Notes under the pieces: model-generated
Databases searched by the model: none
Told to the model about the DNA's origin: nothing
What the model saw: only the letters and a program-made list of their open reading frames with translations
Shown here: one piece after another, positions 30,601-36,663 of the stretch
Numbering within the stretch: position 1 is the stretch's first letter
Layout of the letters: each line of letters starts with the position of its first letter
Program-made: the position numbers and the translations under genes
From: Thraustochytrium sp. TN22
Taxonomy: Eukaryota; Sar; Bigyra; Thraustochytrida; Thraustochytriidae
Length of the DNA stretch: 55,943 nucleotides
NCBI GenBank assembly: GCA_013306675.1
Contig: JABLUY010000241.1
Location: 1 to 55,943 of the forward strand
Direction of reading: 5' to 3'

Positions 30601-31569
30601 CCAGAAATTTTTGGTCTGCACACGAACGCGACCATCACCAAGGACCGCAAGGAGACCAACTCGCTCTTTTCGTCCATTCTGCTCACGCAGGCCGACACGA
30701 ACTCGTCGGGCGCCAAGTCGCCCGACGAAGTCATGGACGAGGTGGCGCAGGATATCTTGCAGCGCCTGCCAGAGGCCTTCAACCTGGAGCTCGCCCAGGT
30801 ACGCTTTCCCGTGCGCTGGGACGAGTCGCTCAACACCGTGCTGCAGCAGGAGCTCGTGCGCTACAACCGACTCACGAGCGTGATTCGGCCGTCGCTGGTG
30901 AACCTGCGCAAGGCGGTGCGCGGCGAGATGGTCATGAGCGCCGAGCTCGAGCGCGTGGGTAATTCCATGTTTTACGGCCTCGTGCCCGGCATGTGGGCCG
31001 GCAAGTCGTACCCGTCGCTCAAGCCGCTCGGCGGCTACGTGAACGACCTGCTGCGCCGGCTCGACATGCTCGGATCTTGGCTTGAGGGCGAGGCGCCGGC
31101 CGTGTTTTGGATCAGCGGCTTCTACTTCACGCAGGCCTTCCTCACGGGTTGCATGCAGAACTACGCGCGCAAGAACCAGATCGCCATTGACTCGGTCAAC
31201 TTTGACTTTGAAGTCATGCCCAAGTCCACCTACCAGCGCGGCCCGGCGTCCACCGAGGGTGCCTACGTGGACGGCCTCTTCTTCGACGGCGCCCGCTGGG
31301 ACCGGGCCGAGGAGGCGCTCGCGGATCCGTACCCGAAGCAGCTCTTCTCCGTCGCGCCGGTCGTCTGGCTCAAGCCCATGCCGCAGGACGACATTAAGCC
31401 GCCCCCACACTACAACTGCCCAATTTACAAGACGTCCGAGCGTCGCGGTGTCCTGGCCACCACGGGCCACTCCTCCAACTTCCTCATGTACATGCGCATT
31501 CCCAGCGGCAAGGACCAGAGCTTTTGGATCGAGCGCGGCGTCGCGCTCCTCACCCAGCTCGATGACTAA
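18643..31569 (+). CDS. DNAH7: Axonemal dynein heavy chain, single-headed inner-arm type (DNAH3/7/12-like)
   Basis: This 4308-residue motor drives ciliary beating by ATP-dependent sliding of doublet microtubules. An N-terminal Pro/Ser-rich leader of about 120 residues precedes the tail and linker. P-loops: AAA1 G-P-A-G-T-G-K-T (about 1479) with Walker B C-F-D-E-F (about 1528); AAA2 G-L-P-F-G-G-K-T (about 1762); AAA3 G-P-T-G-T-G-K-S (about 2241) with F-V-D-D-L-N-M-P (about 2306); AAA4 G-V-G-G-S-G-R-Q-S (about 2612). The stalk runs from about 2856 to 3170 with the microtubule-binding tip at about 2960-3085. The C-terminus with Y-K-T-S-E-R-R-G and G-H-S-S-N-F fits axonemal rather than cytoplasmic chains. 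Between AAA2 and AAA3 sits an acidic/Ala-rich insert (about 2100-2168). The start is the first ATG. The gene has no intron across 12.9 kb. Choice among DNAH3, 7 and 12 is not settled. Confidence 0.95.
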   Translation: MEGEAARPRSPRRLAPLGTGGGASGAGEQGEEHKAGGRSKEETVYSSPSDKIGRNYTPQASHLTVRTLDKDTTGNVRSPTRPRLRSPINVDVSKKPSFPPPRSPPGGFVVSPTSPQSPARRGKRFNAASWSPVSVDAPPPAIQTVDALAAPALAHDHEAKEHHAGEGEGEGEDMVPLEEQGGPTSGRVRDEVRRNAERFQAAVDGYACLDVCGRQCEIARHRESWEHRVLDKLPPAPADSLLPVEARQAFVSQMISEMRNNYFQCIKSATIEYELLRPAQRVLLGIDPAKLRDPQRDWTSDQYTSHAWCILRRSGVSRTAVQTARSTLEGTLALDAALRELQHLWVTDVGPRSTFVEMGTREYRLHLPFEPLTFAKHSEGVAEAVRLHLKDKWLQRASEILSASLEGLMQGERTAALAEAAAPGTGGPSHAGAGGGGPAAASATPGAGSSDALVPASGQASAAATPSRSVPRITAAGQRILDTACVLMSRQVRSAIDASLDDVERFFLTFSDEALATTGTPPAPLFAIDLDVDEDGKPVFVPSAEELTQTIFQVLDAVVASASKLPRVDGESFLAPCEMLQNNERLVAIKDVVRTLLHARYKDCAALTAAFSPFGGLYDGSEDAAVQYKIKNRKFGMESRASLKELNAELMRFRTVQDTISAAVEDDENFAMFRVDCTPVKVAYRSKAEKYVETVQMQVAKDNSQIMTDLCTEYSEMMQKLVKEPQDSEELHGLILYAKECETRVKEMEKRIVTEVSPRINFAINYDYHLSEEDTILVQNVYAFPAKVWEAQRRSEKLQESQKQARIQVLERRRELFADELSRAEEDCLKLQGMGDLSPVGVERALKRVNDLRRVIGDAENEMDGIREQEELLAQEVTVPMWMTRITALKKSLDPYGILWDTAKSFADQTRTWLSEALVSLDAEEIDRDADNVRRAMAKLVKEFERQEVEEPLKAATVLLNESKTYLDEYIPLMLLLCNPGLRERHWGLIADITKLPVKYSPEVNLQQCIEVGLHKFTTEIEDTCVSANKEYSLEKGMDKMEKEWEPLEFVVKPYRNTGTYIVGGVDEIQTLLDDHIVKAQAMRSSRYVQPFIERIRDWEQTLIDLQNILDNWLSLQGTWLYLEPIFGSPDIMKQMPTEAKMFREVDDLWRDAVGKTAELPGVIITARRPGLLADMLRANELMEEIQKGLNNYLETKRLYFPRFFFLSNDELLEILSETKDPLRVQPHLKKCFEGINELVFDENLDIQAMLSPQKERVDFVYDKICHDVINPNATGGNVEVWLVQTETVMRRSVAYALDECMKAYAQTTERVQWVQEWQGQMLIGVSQAFWTLEVEKAMRDHGNQGLHDHFKILQKQLADIVTLVRGDLPKLMRTAIGAMVTLDVHSRDTVGMLAESGIASPLDFDWIAQLRYYWYDNSHSATTGTPGSLDVKMITACYKYDYEYLGCSGRLVVTPLTDRCYRTLMGAIQLLYGGAPEGPAGTGKTETTKDLGKAVAVQTVVFNCSDGLDYLAMGKFFKGLLSSGAWACFDEFNRIELEVLSVVAQQILTIQRGKIDKADVIEFEGTRLPLKMGANVYITMNPGYAGRSELPDNLKALFRPCAMMVPDYALIGEIILYSFGYLNARVLAKKIVATYRLCSEQLSSQKHYDYGMRAVMSVLRAAGAQKRLKENRETDEAVLMLRSIIDVNEPKFLSQDMPLFQGIVGDLFPGVVLPEIDRSLFRDAFLRSCTKLGLQPDEYFYGKVIQVYEMMLVRHGFMVVGLPFGGKTSSWRCLQDMLTLLNVENPEDGRWQKVVAVVINPKSISMGMLYGQFDPVTHEWTDGVLAIKYRDCANSKIGDEKDRKWVMFDGPVDAIWIENMNTVLDDNKKLCLQSGEMVALSDTMSMMFEPMDLEVASPATVSRCGVIFFEPHRLGWRPLLDSWLDRVTTNKDIAELVSALEEDEEAFAQAPPFFLTKRQRRLLSVLFNWLMDPCIIFVRKKCREEAPTVNANLVVSCIRLLESSLESLLCNPNAPNGTPKIREATDVEVETYFLFSLVWSLGASIDAASRPLFSEYLRQVLNDPDGTFIEQTYPKIWIGLLAKGWKLPSFNLEPIPREAPPAPEADDEDDGEEGGEDEGKAEGGGDGAEAEAKQAADQAAAAAAAAAAEDQEDEYEDEPAPGAPKQHKFRIPIPEDGSVYDYCFIPDEERWKTWIELLDKFKIANDAEYSTIVVPTENTSQFSYLLTSLYTHEKPTLVIGPTGTGKSTYVIDCLMNRLDRDRYMSIMTAFSANTSAAQLQDIVDGRMDRRRKGVFGPALGKKYMLFVDDLNMPTVEEYGAQPPIELLRQFVDNGGWYDLKEKSFRNIIDTLLVAAMGPPGGGRNFITPRMMRHFNVLTFTEFSDQTLTRIFQTLTTWHFGKPGFDESIRGLAGGIVAATLEAYTKAKVELLPTPAKSHYTFNLRDFSRVVQGVTMVVPQTEGVDRPYVVRLWVHEVLRVFSDRLIDDVDRKWFLDYLKTLPPRHFNADFSSIFRHLKESRPADSTAGDEIELDDMRRLFFGDFMVPGADPRLYEEIQDVAKLSETLDTYLEEYNSVSKTPMQLVLFLFAIEHVSRISRVLAMPGGNALLVGVGGSGRQSLTRLAGFVADFDVIQIEISKNYNKTEWHEDLKRVIRAAALQPRDAVFLFSDSQIKMPSFVEDINNLLNAGEVPNLFPSDEKAECLENVRPFAKQVYGKKAADMNALELWQFFVQRVRRKLHVVLAFSPIGGEFRDRLRMYPSLINSCVIDWFSLWPADALVAVAERFLADLPIEASAEATREEILSSIVVTCQNFHTSIQELSDHFRSAMRRINYVTPTSYLELILAYKGSLSACREKVLGAKSRYEVGLEKLDFAASSVADMRKQLTDLQPVLAQSQADTDALMKQIEEKLPGVEATKEAVGKDAAVAQGEADRVGAIKKECEDDLAVAMPLLEEAVNALDTLKPSDINEVKNFSKPPGGVVLTMEAICVMLNIKAAKGKDPNDPTKKVDDWWTPGKKLLADPGFLKMLKDYDKDNINPKFIKVIRDKFINDPNFEPDVVKKASVAAHGMCKWVRAMESYDKVAKVVAPKKAALGEAEAELAVTMGELKKKQDALQAVEDELGALQAQFQAACDKKKDLEDEVDLCGKKLERAKTLIDGLGGEKSRWTQSAKDLTEQCALLTGDVLVSAGMIAYLGPFTAALRDRQVQAWTSMLHERKIPASVGVTLNATLGDPVATRAWHVNGLPTDAFSVDNGIVVFNSRRWPLLIDPQGQANKWIRNMEKENGLHVIKLSDGNYLRTVENAVQFGQPVLLENVGETLDAALEPLLLKQTFKQGGVECLRLGDSTVEYSPEFRFYITTKLPNPHYLPEVAVKVTLVNFMITPDGLEDQLLGTVVLEERPDLAEEKARLIVEGAENSRKLKELEDNILHILSSSSGNILEDESAINMLNSSKVLSNEIAEKQAVAEQTEKTIDEVRQGYRPVAYHGQLLYFCIADLASIEPVYQYSLSWFSNLFVNGIRNSEKSNDLEERMENLRNFFTYSLYCNICRSLLEKDKLLFAFLLTVKLMFGSHELEESEWYFLLTGGVAMDNPHENPAPEWLADKSWGEVCRLSAMPGFEELRETFAEDVAGWKALYDANNAHNEPYPARWEGGRLTPFQRMLVLRCIRPDRVTLAVQDFVIHKMGERFVKPPPFDLQACYSDSSALSPLIFILSPGSDPMASLLKFADSVKQQVSSISLGQGQGPIAERMIAKAQEEGSWVVLQNCHLAVSWMSAFERICELITLDNTKAEFRMWCTTYPSKDFPVSVLQNGVKMTNEPPKGLRANLVGSYSSDPIADADFFESSVSPEKEANFHMMLFGLAIFHALVQERRLFGPMGWNIPYEFTDSDLSISAAQLAFFIQEFDEVPYKALQYTAAETNYGGRVTDDKDRRCLNVILARFYQPTILQAGTSLSPSGQYTMPDPAKCTSRDDFVEHIEKFPLVAEPEIFGLHTNATITKDRKETNSLFSSILLTQADTNSSGAKSPDEVMDEVAQDILQRLPEAFNLELAQVRFPVRWDESLNTVLQQELVRYNRLTSVIRPSLVNLRKAVRGEMVMSAELERVGNSMFYGLVPGMWAGKSYPSLKPLGGYVNDLLRRLDMLGSWLEGEAPAVFWISGFYFTQAFLTGCMQNYARKNQIAIDSVNFDFEVMPKSTYQRGPASTEGAYVDGLFFDGARWDRAEEALADPYPKQLFSVAPVVWLKPMPQDDIKPPPHYNCPIYKTSERRGVLATTGHSSNFLMYMRIPSGKDQSFWIERGVALLTQLDD
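24945..25140 (+). repeat. Low-complexity acidic/Ala-rich insert coding DNA in dynein
   Basis: GAC/GAG/GGC and then GCC/GCG runs encode an Asp/Glu/Gly tract, a ten-Ala stretch and a second acidic tract. The frame is kept throughout, so it is a linker, not a frameshift. Confidence 0.8.
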
Positions 31570-31750
31570 CTGCAAGATTTCTTTCTTTTATCCGAATCGA
31601 TCTGACGCCCTTGTAGCCCTAAGTTAGCACCCGAGGCGGCCACAGAGCAGCCAGGCCGACGCCCAGAGGCTAAGCAGCACTGCAACCAAGCATGGCGTTT
31701 GCATTTCCTTTGTGGCAAGGACAAGCACGAAGCATGCAGAGTACCTGTCA

Positions 31751-31769
31751 GTGATGAGAGACTCATCAC
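31751..31769 (-). terminator. Perfect hairpin between convergent dynein and sideroflexin
   Basis: GTGATGAG-AGA-CTCATCAC has 8-bp perfect arms and a 3-base loop. It lies 67 bases beyond the sideroflexin stop and 182 beyond the dynein stop. It is a candidate 3'-end or termination element; no experimental family is known to me. Confidence 0.5.
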
Positions 31770-31835
31770 GTACTTGGGCGCAGTCTCCCTGAGCAAGCAA
31801 GCGCAAGTCTGTTTTCTGTTCAACAAAATTTGGCT

Positions 31836-32810
31836 TCAGAGTCCCTTGTTGCTGTAGACCGTGGTGATGAGCTGGCCGTTCTCGTCACGGAGGTCGTGGA
31901 AGCGTGGCTCGAGCGAGCGCGTGTCCAGCGCCATCTTCTGCGGGAAAATAGCCAGGGTGCCCGGAAGCGCGACGCAGAGCGAGGTGGTGATGACGAGGAG
32001 CTCGGCGACGAGCAGCGTGCGCTTGGGCAGGGTCTTGGGCACCATGTGCATGATGAGCGCCGGGAAGACGAGGACGGGCACGGGCAGGCCGAGCGAACGC
32101 GAGAGAATCGTCTTCATCACACCCTGGCGGCCGGCCTCCTGGGAGACGCCAATGTCGTTTCCGTTGGCGTCCTTGACCATGACGCCGTTCTCGATCTCGC
32201 CGCGGCGCGTGAAGTAGACGTTGGCGGCGCCGGCGCCGGCCACGGCAATGTAAGGGATGACAAAGGGAATGCGCGCGGCACGCCGGAAGAGCGATGGGCC
32301 GTTTTCGCCAAGCCAGCGGAAGGCCATGGACAGGCCGCACGAGGTGCCGATGGCAATCGAGTAGCTCGTCGCGATCTGCTCCATGGACATGTCGGAGCCG
32401 CTGCGGTTGGCGTAGTTGGTGGCGCTGTTGTAGGACTGGTTGGCCCACTGCCAGAAGAGCACCGAGCCGATGCTGTTGGCATTGAGCATACCGTAGACAA
32501 GACCCACGTTGGCCGGCACGAAGGCGGACATGCGCAAGAGCGGGAAAATGTTCTCACCCGTGCCAGGGTTTGTCACGCCGTCGCGGATCTTCTTGGCCTG
32601 CCACAGCTCATCGTCCGACACGCGAGTGCGGTCCACCTTGCCTGCCTTGAAGTCCTCCAGCAGCCGCTCCGCGCCCGCCACCTCCTTGTCGGTCACCGCC
32701 AGCAGCCGCGGGTCCACCACGTCCAAGAAGCCGCGCACGCGGCCCAGGTAGGTGGACTGGTCGAACCGCGACCCGTCCAGCGAGAACGCCGGCGTATCCT
32801 GGGCCGCCAT
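31836..32810 (-). CDS. SFXN: Sideroflexin (mitochondrial inner-membrane amino-acid carrier)
   Basis: The 324 residues match the family length (about 320). Sideroflexins move serine and related amino acids into mitochondria for one-carbon metabolism. Family marks: an N-terminal F-D-Q-S-T-Y-L-G-R segment; the loop T-N-P-G-T-G-E in place of the usual H-P-D-T-G-E; R-M-S-A-F-V-P; W-A-N-Q-S-Y-N-S-A-T-N-Y-A-N-R; then four to five membrane helices with the I-P-Y-I-A-V-A-G-A-G-A-A-N-V stretch. There is no classical targeting presequence, as is normal for this family. The altered H-P-D-T motif is worth noting, since animal members keep it. The start ATG is directly before the conserved M-A-A-Q-D leader. 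It is convergent with the dynein gene. Confidence 0.93.
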   Translation of the reverse strand: MAAQDTPAFSLDGSRFDQSTYLGRVRGFLDVVDPRLLAVTDKEVAGAERLLEDFKAGKVDRTRVSDDELWQAKKIRDGVTNPGTGENIFPLLRMSAFVPANVGLVYGMLNANSIGSVLFWQWANQSYNSATNYANRSGSDMSMEQIATSYSIAIGTSCGLSMAFRWLGENGPSLFRRAARIPFVIPYIAVAGAGAANVYFTRRGEIENGVMVKDANGNDIGVSQEAGRQGVMKTILSRSLGLPVPVLVFPALIMHMVPKTLPKRTLLVAELLVITTSLCVALPGTLAIFPQKMALDTRSLEPRFHDLRDENGQLITTVYSNKGL

Positions 32811-33235
32811 GGCTGCTCGCCTGCTACCTGCGCGTTGCCTTCTCGCCCGCCGTGTCCGTGCAGCTAGCCTGCCTGCAAGCTAGCTGTGGCGGCTTGTGCG
32901 TCTGCAGCAGCCGCCTCCGCACGGACCTCGCGCTCTGGCCTCCCATCCGCAAATCGGACGCGTCTGCGCCGCGCGCGACGCGCGTCCAAAACCCTTTCGG
33001 ACGCGGCGCACACCTGGGCACATCGCGGGTCACGACGGCATCCCTTGCGAAAGCGAGCCCTGGCGCGGACCCGGGCTGGGCGCGGTCTCCGAGTCGGGGT
33101 GCGTGTCCATCCTCGCATGCCAGTCAAGACGGCCGCGACCAAGCCCCGAGCTCGCCGCGCCGCGAGGGAGCCGGCGGCGGGGCGCCCGCCGGCCGCAGGT
33201 GGGCCGAACGAAGCCAGGCCGCGGCGGGCGGAGGC
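32811..33235. promoter_or_regulatory. Divergent promoter region, sideroflexin / ankyrin protein
   Basis: This 425-bp GC-rich spacer has a CTAG-containing word (about 32877-32886) and a GAGTCGGGG word about 150 bases before the ankyrin-gene ATG. Open frames cross it on both strands, but their translations are Arg/Ala low complexity. No gene is supported. Confidence 0.5.
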
Positions 33236-34501
33236 ATGGCCGCGAACTGGGACGATGACGCGGGCAGCGAGTTCACGACCGACACGGGCAGCGTCTCGGA
33301 CGCGAGCTCTACCTTCCAGTTCGACGAGCGCGTGCGCAAGGGCGTGCGGCGCCTGAGCTTTATCGAGTTCAAGCGGACCGTGGACAACCCGGCGGTGCGC
33401 GGGCTCTTCAAGGACAGGGAGCTCGCGCGGGAGATGCTCTCGTTCGAGCTGCACGTGGGCAATCGGCCCATGCGCCTCGATGAGCACACTGGGGAGTACA
33501 ATGGCATTGCGAGCGAGCGCGTGCCCATGACTGACGAGCCCACGACGCCGCTTGGCTGCGCACTGGATGCCGGCCTCGAGAGGAAGCGACGACAGCGGCG
33601 GCGCGGACACGAGGCTCCCCTCGCCGAGGCGGCGCGGAGCGGCGTACCGCGTGCTGTTGCGGAGCAGCTTCAGGGTGAGATCACGTCGGACCAGCTCGAT
33701 AGCCCGTCGCAGCAAGATCGTTTGGAGGAGCACTTGGACAGCATGCCGGCGCTCGTGTGGTCGTCCTTTCTTGACCATCGCCGCGTCACGGAGCTCCTCC
33801 TGCAAGGCAAGTGCGACCCAAACATGGAGGACAGCAGAGGGTGGACCGCGCTCATGTGGGCCGCGCACCAAAACCACGCGGCCATCGTGCGCCTGCTGCT
33901 CGAGCACGGGGCGGACCCGGAGCGCGCCAATCGCCACGGGTCAACGGCGCTCACCTGGGCTGCGGAGCAAGGCTGCCTGCAGGCAGTCTCCGTCCTGCTT
34001 GACGCCGGGGTTCACGTGGACCAGACCTCGAGTGAGGGCAACACCGCGCTGCTGGCCGCGAGCGCCGCGGGCTACGAGGCGGTTGCGCGCCATTGCTTGG
34101 AGCGTGGTGCTGATGTGAACGCCAGGAACGAGGCTCTTCGGACGGCGCTTACGGCGGCGGCAGAGTCAGGCCATGTAGCCATCGTGCAGCTCCTCTTGAT
34201 GCAGCGTGGCGTGGACTTGGAGCCGGAGGACCAGTTTGGCCAGACGCCGCTCTCCCTCGCGCGTCTCTGGGACTCCTTCGCGCACCGCCGCATCGCGTCG
34301 CTTCTGGAGACCCACATTGGGGCGAAGCGAATCAGGGATGAGCGCGAGCGCCGCGAACGCCTCGAGTCCGAGCAGAGCGAGCGGCGCCAGCGCCGCCTCC
34401 GGCGCCGGCGCACCCGACGCGAGTCCGCCTCCAGGCCGGTTTCGAGGCAGAGCGAGCGAACGAGGTTGAGCCGGACCGCGACGCCGCCAGCTTCACGCTG
34501 A
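33236..34501 (+). CDS. Ankyrin-repeat protein with basic C-terminal helix
   Basis: The 421-residue product is a probable protein-interaction scaffold. About five ankyrin repeats span residues 165-350, with clear T-A-L-x-W-A-A, A-I-V-R-L-L-L-E-H-G-A-D and N-T-A-L-L-A-A-S-A-A-G units; the last repeat degenerates at S-F-A-H-R-R. The N-terminal 70 residues are acidic and Ser/Thr-rich. A middle segment has R-L-S-F-I-E-F-K-R, a basic motif suited to phosphorylation. The C-terminal about 70 residues form an Arg/Glu helix that turns strongly basic, possibly a nuclear or RNA-binding tail. There is no membrane segment or enzyme domain. The start is the ATG before the acidic leader; the frame is open upstream into low-complexity sequence. 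The binding partner is unknown. Confidence 0.8.
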   Translation: MAANWDDDAGSEFTTDTGSVSDASSTFQFDERVRKGVRRLSFIEFKRTVDNPAVRGLFKDRELAREMLSFELHVGNRPMRLDEHTGEYNGIASERVPMTDEPTTPLGCALDAGLERKRRQRRRGHEAPLAEAARSGVPRAVAEQLQGEITSDQLDSPSQQDRLEEHLDSMPALVWSSFLDHRRVTELLLQGKCDPNMEDSRGWTALMWAAHQNHAAIVRLLLEHGADPERANRHGSTALTWAAEQGCLQAVSVLLDAGVHVDQTSSEGNTALLAASAAGYEAVARHCLERGADVNARNEALRTALTAAAESGHVAIVQLLLMQRGVDLEPEDQFGQTPLSLARLWDSFAHRRIASLLETHIGAKRIRDERERRERLESEQSERRQRRLRRRRTRRESASRPVSRQSERTRLSRTATPPASR

Positions 34502-34788
34502 CATTGCCTCTCTAGCTCTAGCGAAGACGAGTCCTCCAACTTTGCTTTCGCTGAGCTTGTAGGCCTCTAGCTAGCTAGCTAGAGTTGGTGGTGGTGCACG
34601 ACCTTTGGGGGGGGGGCCATCATCAGAACAAAGGACGTAAAAGGTGAATCATCCATTACTTTCTCGCTTTGGAACGTGAGGGGGTAGTTTTTTGCTTCAC
34701 CAAACGCCTCACCAAACGAAGATCAAGCAGCGCAGCTGGTCGTAGTAACTCGCTGGCTGGCTACAGCCGTCACGGGGCACGACCGGGT
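34502..34788. other. 3' spacer after the ankyrin gene
   Basis: I see no gene. It contains a perfect 20-bp palindrome, a G9-type homopolymer run near 34608 and AT-richer sequence. It separates the ankyrin gene from the convergent mini-gene. Confidence 0.6.
34565..34584 (+). terminator. Perfect 20-bp CTAG palindrome
   Basis: CTCTAGCTAG followed directly by CTAGCTAGAG is a perfect palindrome, 64 bases after the ankyrin-gene stop. Position and symmetry resemble the other downstream dyads in this window. Confidence 0.45.
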
Positions 34789-35070
34789 TCAACATCCGAC
34801 GCTGCCTGGATTCACCACGCCGCGCTGCGCGCCAGGGGCGGCGGCAGGGGCCGCGCCGCCGCCGTACGACACGCTGGCCACCTTCTTGAAGACCATGTAG
34901 GACTGGTACCTGCGCGCGTCGCCGTCGCCGTCGAGAGTTAGTCAGCTTGCTGGCCGCGCCCATCTTCATGGCGGGGCCCGGCCGCCCGGCCGGCCGCCCT
35001 GCAGCCCGCGCCTGCGATGCGGTGCCAAGCCGCGGCGCACGTACAGCCCCGAGTTCACGTCGTAGATCAT
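34789..35070 (-). CDS. Tiny spliced gene, 48-residue conserved-looking protein
   Basis: Exon 1 is 35070-35045, exon 2 is 34909-34789, and the intron is 35044-34910 (135 bases). The intron starts GTACGT, carries ACTAAC about 28 bases before its end, and ends GCGCGCAG, so all three splice signals are near ideal. Joining restores frame across a split Leu codon. The product starts M-I-Y-D-V-N-S-G-L-Y-Q-S-Y and continues through a Lys pair and Gly/Ala-rich stretch to a TGA. I recall short eukaryotic proteins opening with the very similar M-I-Y-D-V-N-S-P-L-F-R-S-F, but cannot name or verify the family. Neither exon would be called alone by an ORF-length filter. The function is not known to me. Confidence 0.6.
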
Positions 35071-35669
35071 CCTGCCCTGCCGCGCGCTGCGCTCTCGCTG
35101 CCGTTCGTTCGCTTGCTCGCTCGCCTGCTCGGGCTCTGCCAGCTGCCAGTCGCTCCGGGCCTGCTTCCTCGCCGCGGCGTGATCTCGAGTCAAAGCCTCC
35201 GAGTCTGGGCCAACGCCGAAGTCCAAGCTATCTCGTTGCTCGAGCACCCGTGAAGGAACCACCTGTCGCGGAAAGAAAACTACTCTCACGTAGAGACAGC
35301 ATCGCGGAGCGGCTCGGCTGTTGCGCGTTCGGACAGTTAGCTTGAGCTAGTTATGGCTGTGGTAAGCAGGGACGTGGATTGTACGCAAGTAAAAAAGAGC
35401 GCGGCGCCTGAGGCCAAATTCAAGCACCACAAGAAGTGTTTGCACATCCAAATCGTGTCGCCTCAACTCCACGCCTCTGGCCAACTTGCCAACTTGCAAC
35501 AGTATGATCCTTGCACCTATGATCTTTACCCGTGCTCAAGAAGCGTGCCTGGCTACCGAAGATCACTGTTGAGACACGATTTTGGTCGCGAGCTCCACCA
35601 GCAATGGCCATGGAGAAGCCCAAAGGATGTTACCTACCACACATTATTCTACCATGGGATACATCAAAG
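35071..35669. other. Spacer between mini-gene and secreted-protein gene
   Basis: No supported gene. The left half is GC-rich mini-gene promoter. The right half is AT-richer. It has a 106-codon plus-strand frame (35353-35673) with unbiased codon use that overlaps the next gene's end, which I do not accept. An 8-bp palindrome (ATGGCCAT, 35604-35611) lies 59 bases beyond the next gene's stop. Confidence 0.5.
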
Positions 35670-36623
35670 TTAGGTGAGGCTTTCGAGGGCGTCCGCGATG
35701 GCCGTGATGCCATCCTTCCAGGTGTTGCCCTGGCAGACCGCATGCACCTCGTAGCCGCACTCCCACCAGCAGTCACCACAGGCGCAGGAGATGGCGCTAT
35801 TGCACGTCGGCGTGAAGGGGTCGTTGAGCCAAGTGAGCGCGAGCTGGTCTGCGATGCCCATGGCGCGGCCCTTACAGAGACCGTCGATCTCCTTGAGCGA
35901 GTGGTAGGTCGCACACTTGATGAGGTTGTAGACCACGGAGGTGCCGATCATGGAATTGATCTTGTTCATGAGAGTAAGGCTCGGCCCGCACCAGGGACCG
36001 CAGCCGGAGGTGGCAGCGCAGAAGGCGGCGTTGAGCGCGATGGAGCATGCGTAGATGACAGCGACGACGGCGGCATCGATATCGCAGAAGATATCCCACG
36101 CCTCCGCAATCTGCTTGCCCAACCACTCAAGGTCGTCCACGAACTGGTTTTCCATGTAGTCTTCGATGGAGTTGCAGCCCTTGACGAGGTCCTTCCACGC
36201 GCTGCCGCCGGCCTTCTCGATTGTTTTGAAGAAGTCCTTGTTGCGCTTGATGAACTTGCCCTTGAAGGCGTCCTTGGTCTCCTTCCACGCGTCCTCGGCC
36301 AGATCGCCGACCGGGTCCACCACCTTCTTGACGGCCTTGCCGACGTCCTTGACCGCCTTGCCAATGGAGAACTTCTTCTTCTTCTTGCCCAGCATCCGAT
36401 CGCGCCGTGCGGCGCCCTCAGCGCCCCCGTCGATGCTCACCGCGAGCAGCGACCGTCCATCATGCGACCGTCCATCATGGCCATCCGCGCCCTGGTCCTC
36501 GTGCGCATTTTGCAGCGCCAGGGTCGCCACAGTCGCCACCTGCTGCTCTGCACGTGCGCCCAACGCGAAGGCGGCCAGCACCAGCGCCGCCAGCGCCGCC
36601 TTGCTGCTGCACACGACCTTCAT
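35670..36623 (-). CDS. Orphan secreted Lys-rich / Cys-rich protein
   Basis: This 317-residue protein starts with a clear signal peptide (residues about 8-25, cleavage near A-R-A). Then come a short spacer with a duplicated H-D-G-R-S motif, a basic pentalysine tract, and an amphipathic Lys/Val helix (G-K-A-V-K-D-V-G-K-A-V-K-K) within a helical region of about 100 residues. The C-terminal half carries 14 Cys residues, an even number that suggests seven disulphides, including C-A-C-G-D-C-W-W-E-C, and a hydrophobic Ala/Ile segment. No catalytic motif or known domain is recognised. Secretion or display on the cell surface is the safe inference. A membrane-active role is possible from the amphipathic helix but is not shown. 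A uORF precedes it. Confidence 0.7.
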   Translation of the reverse strand: MKVVCSSKAALAALVLAAFALGARAEQQVATVATLALQNAHEDQGADGHDGRSHDGRSLLAVSIDGGAEGAARRDRMLGKKKKKFSIGKAVKDVGKAVKKVVDPVGDLAEDAWKETKDAFKGKFIKRNKDFFKTIEKAGGSAWKDLVKGCNSIEDYMENQFVDDLEWLGKQIAEAWDIFCDIDAAVVAVIYACSIALNAAFCAATSGCGPWCGPSLTLMNKINSMIGTSVVYNLIKCATYHSLKEIDGLCKGRAMGIADQLALTWLNDPFTPTCNSAISCACGDCWWECGYEVHAVCQGNTWKDGITAIADALESLT

Positions 36624-36663
36624 CTCTTTGTGGTCGACAGCGCTCTATGCTCGCTCCGCCGGC

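Noticed and set aside
21643-31575. Several long minus-strand frames (447-647 codons) opposite dynein
   Set aside because: They mirror conserved dynein codons. No start context or domain supports them.
34781-34800. GGTTCAA word resembling a tRNA T-loop
   Set aside because: No matching T-stem, anticodon arm or acceptor stem could be found around it. No tRNA was recognised anywhere in the window.
35353-35673. 106-codon plus-strand frame
   Set aside because: Codon use lacks the G/C third-position bias of real genes here, and the frame runs into the end of the secreted-protein gene.
35670-36623. RxLR-type effector reading of the secreted protein (R-S-L-L near the N-terminus)
   Set aside because: The motif is R-x-L-L, not R-x-L-R, with no acidic dEER follow-up, so an oomycete-style effector claim is not supported.
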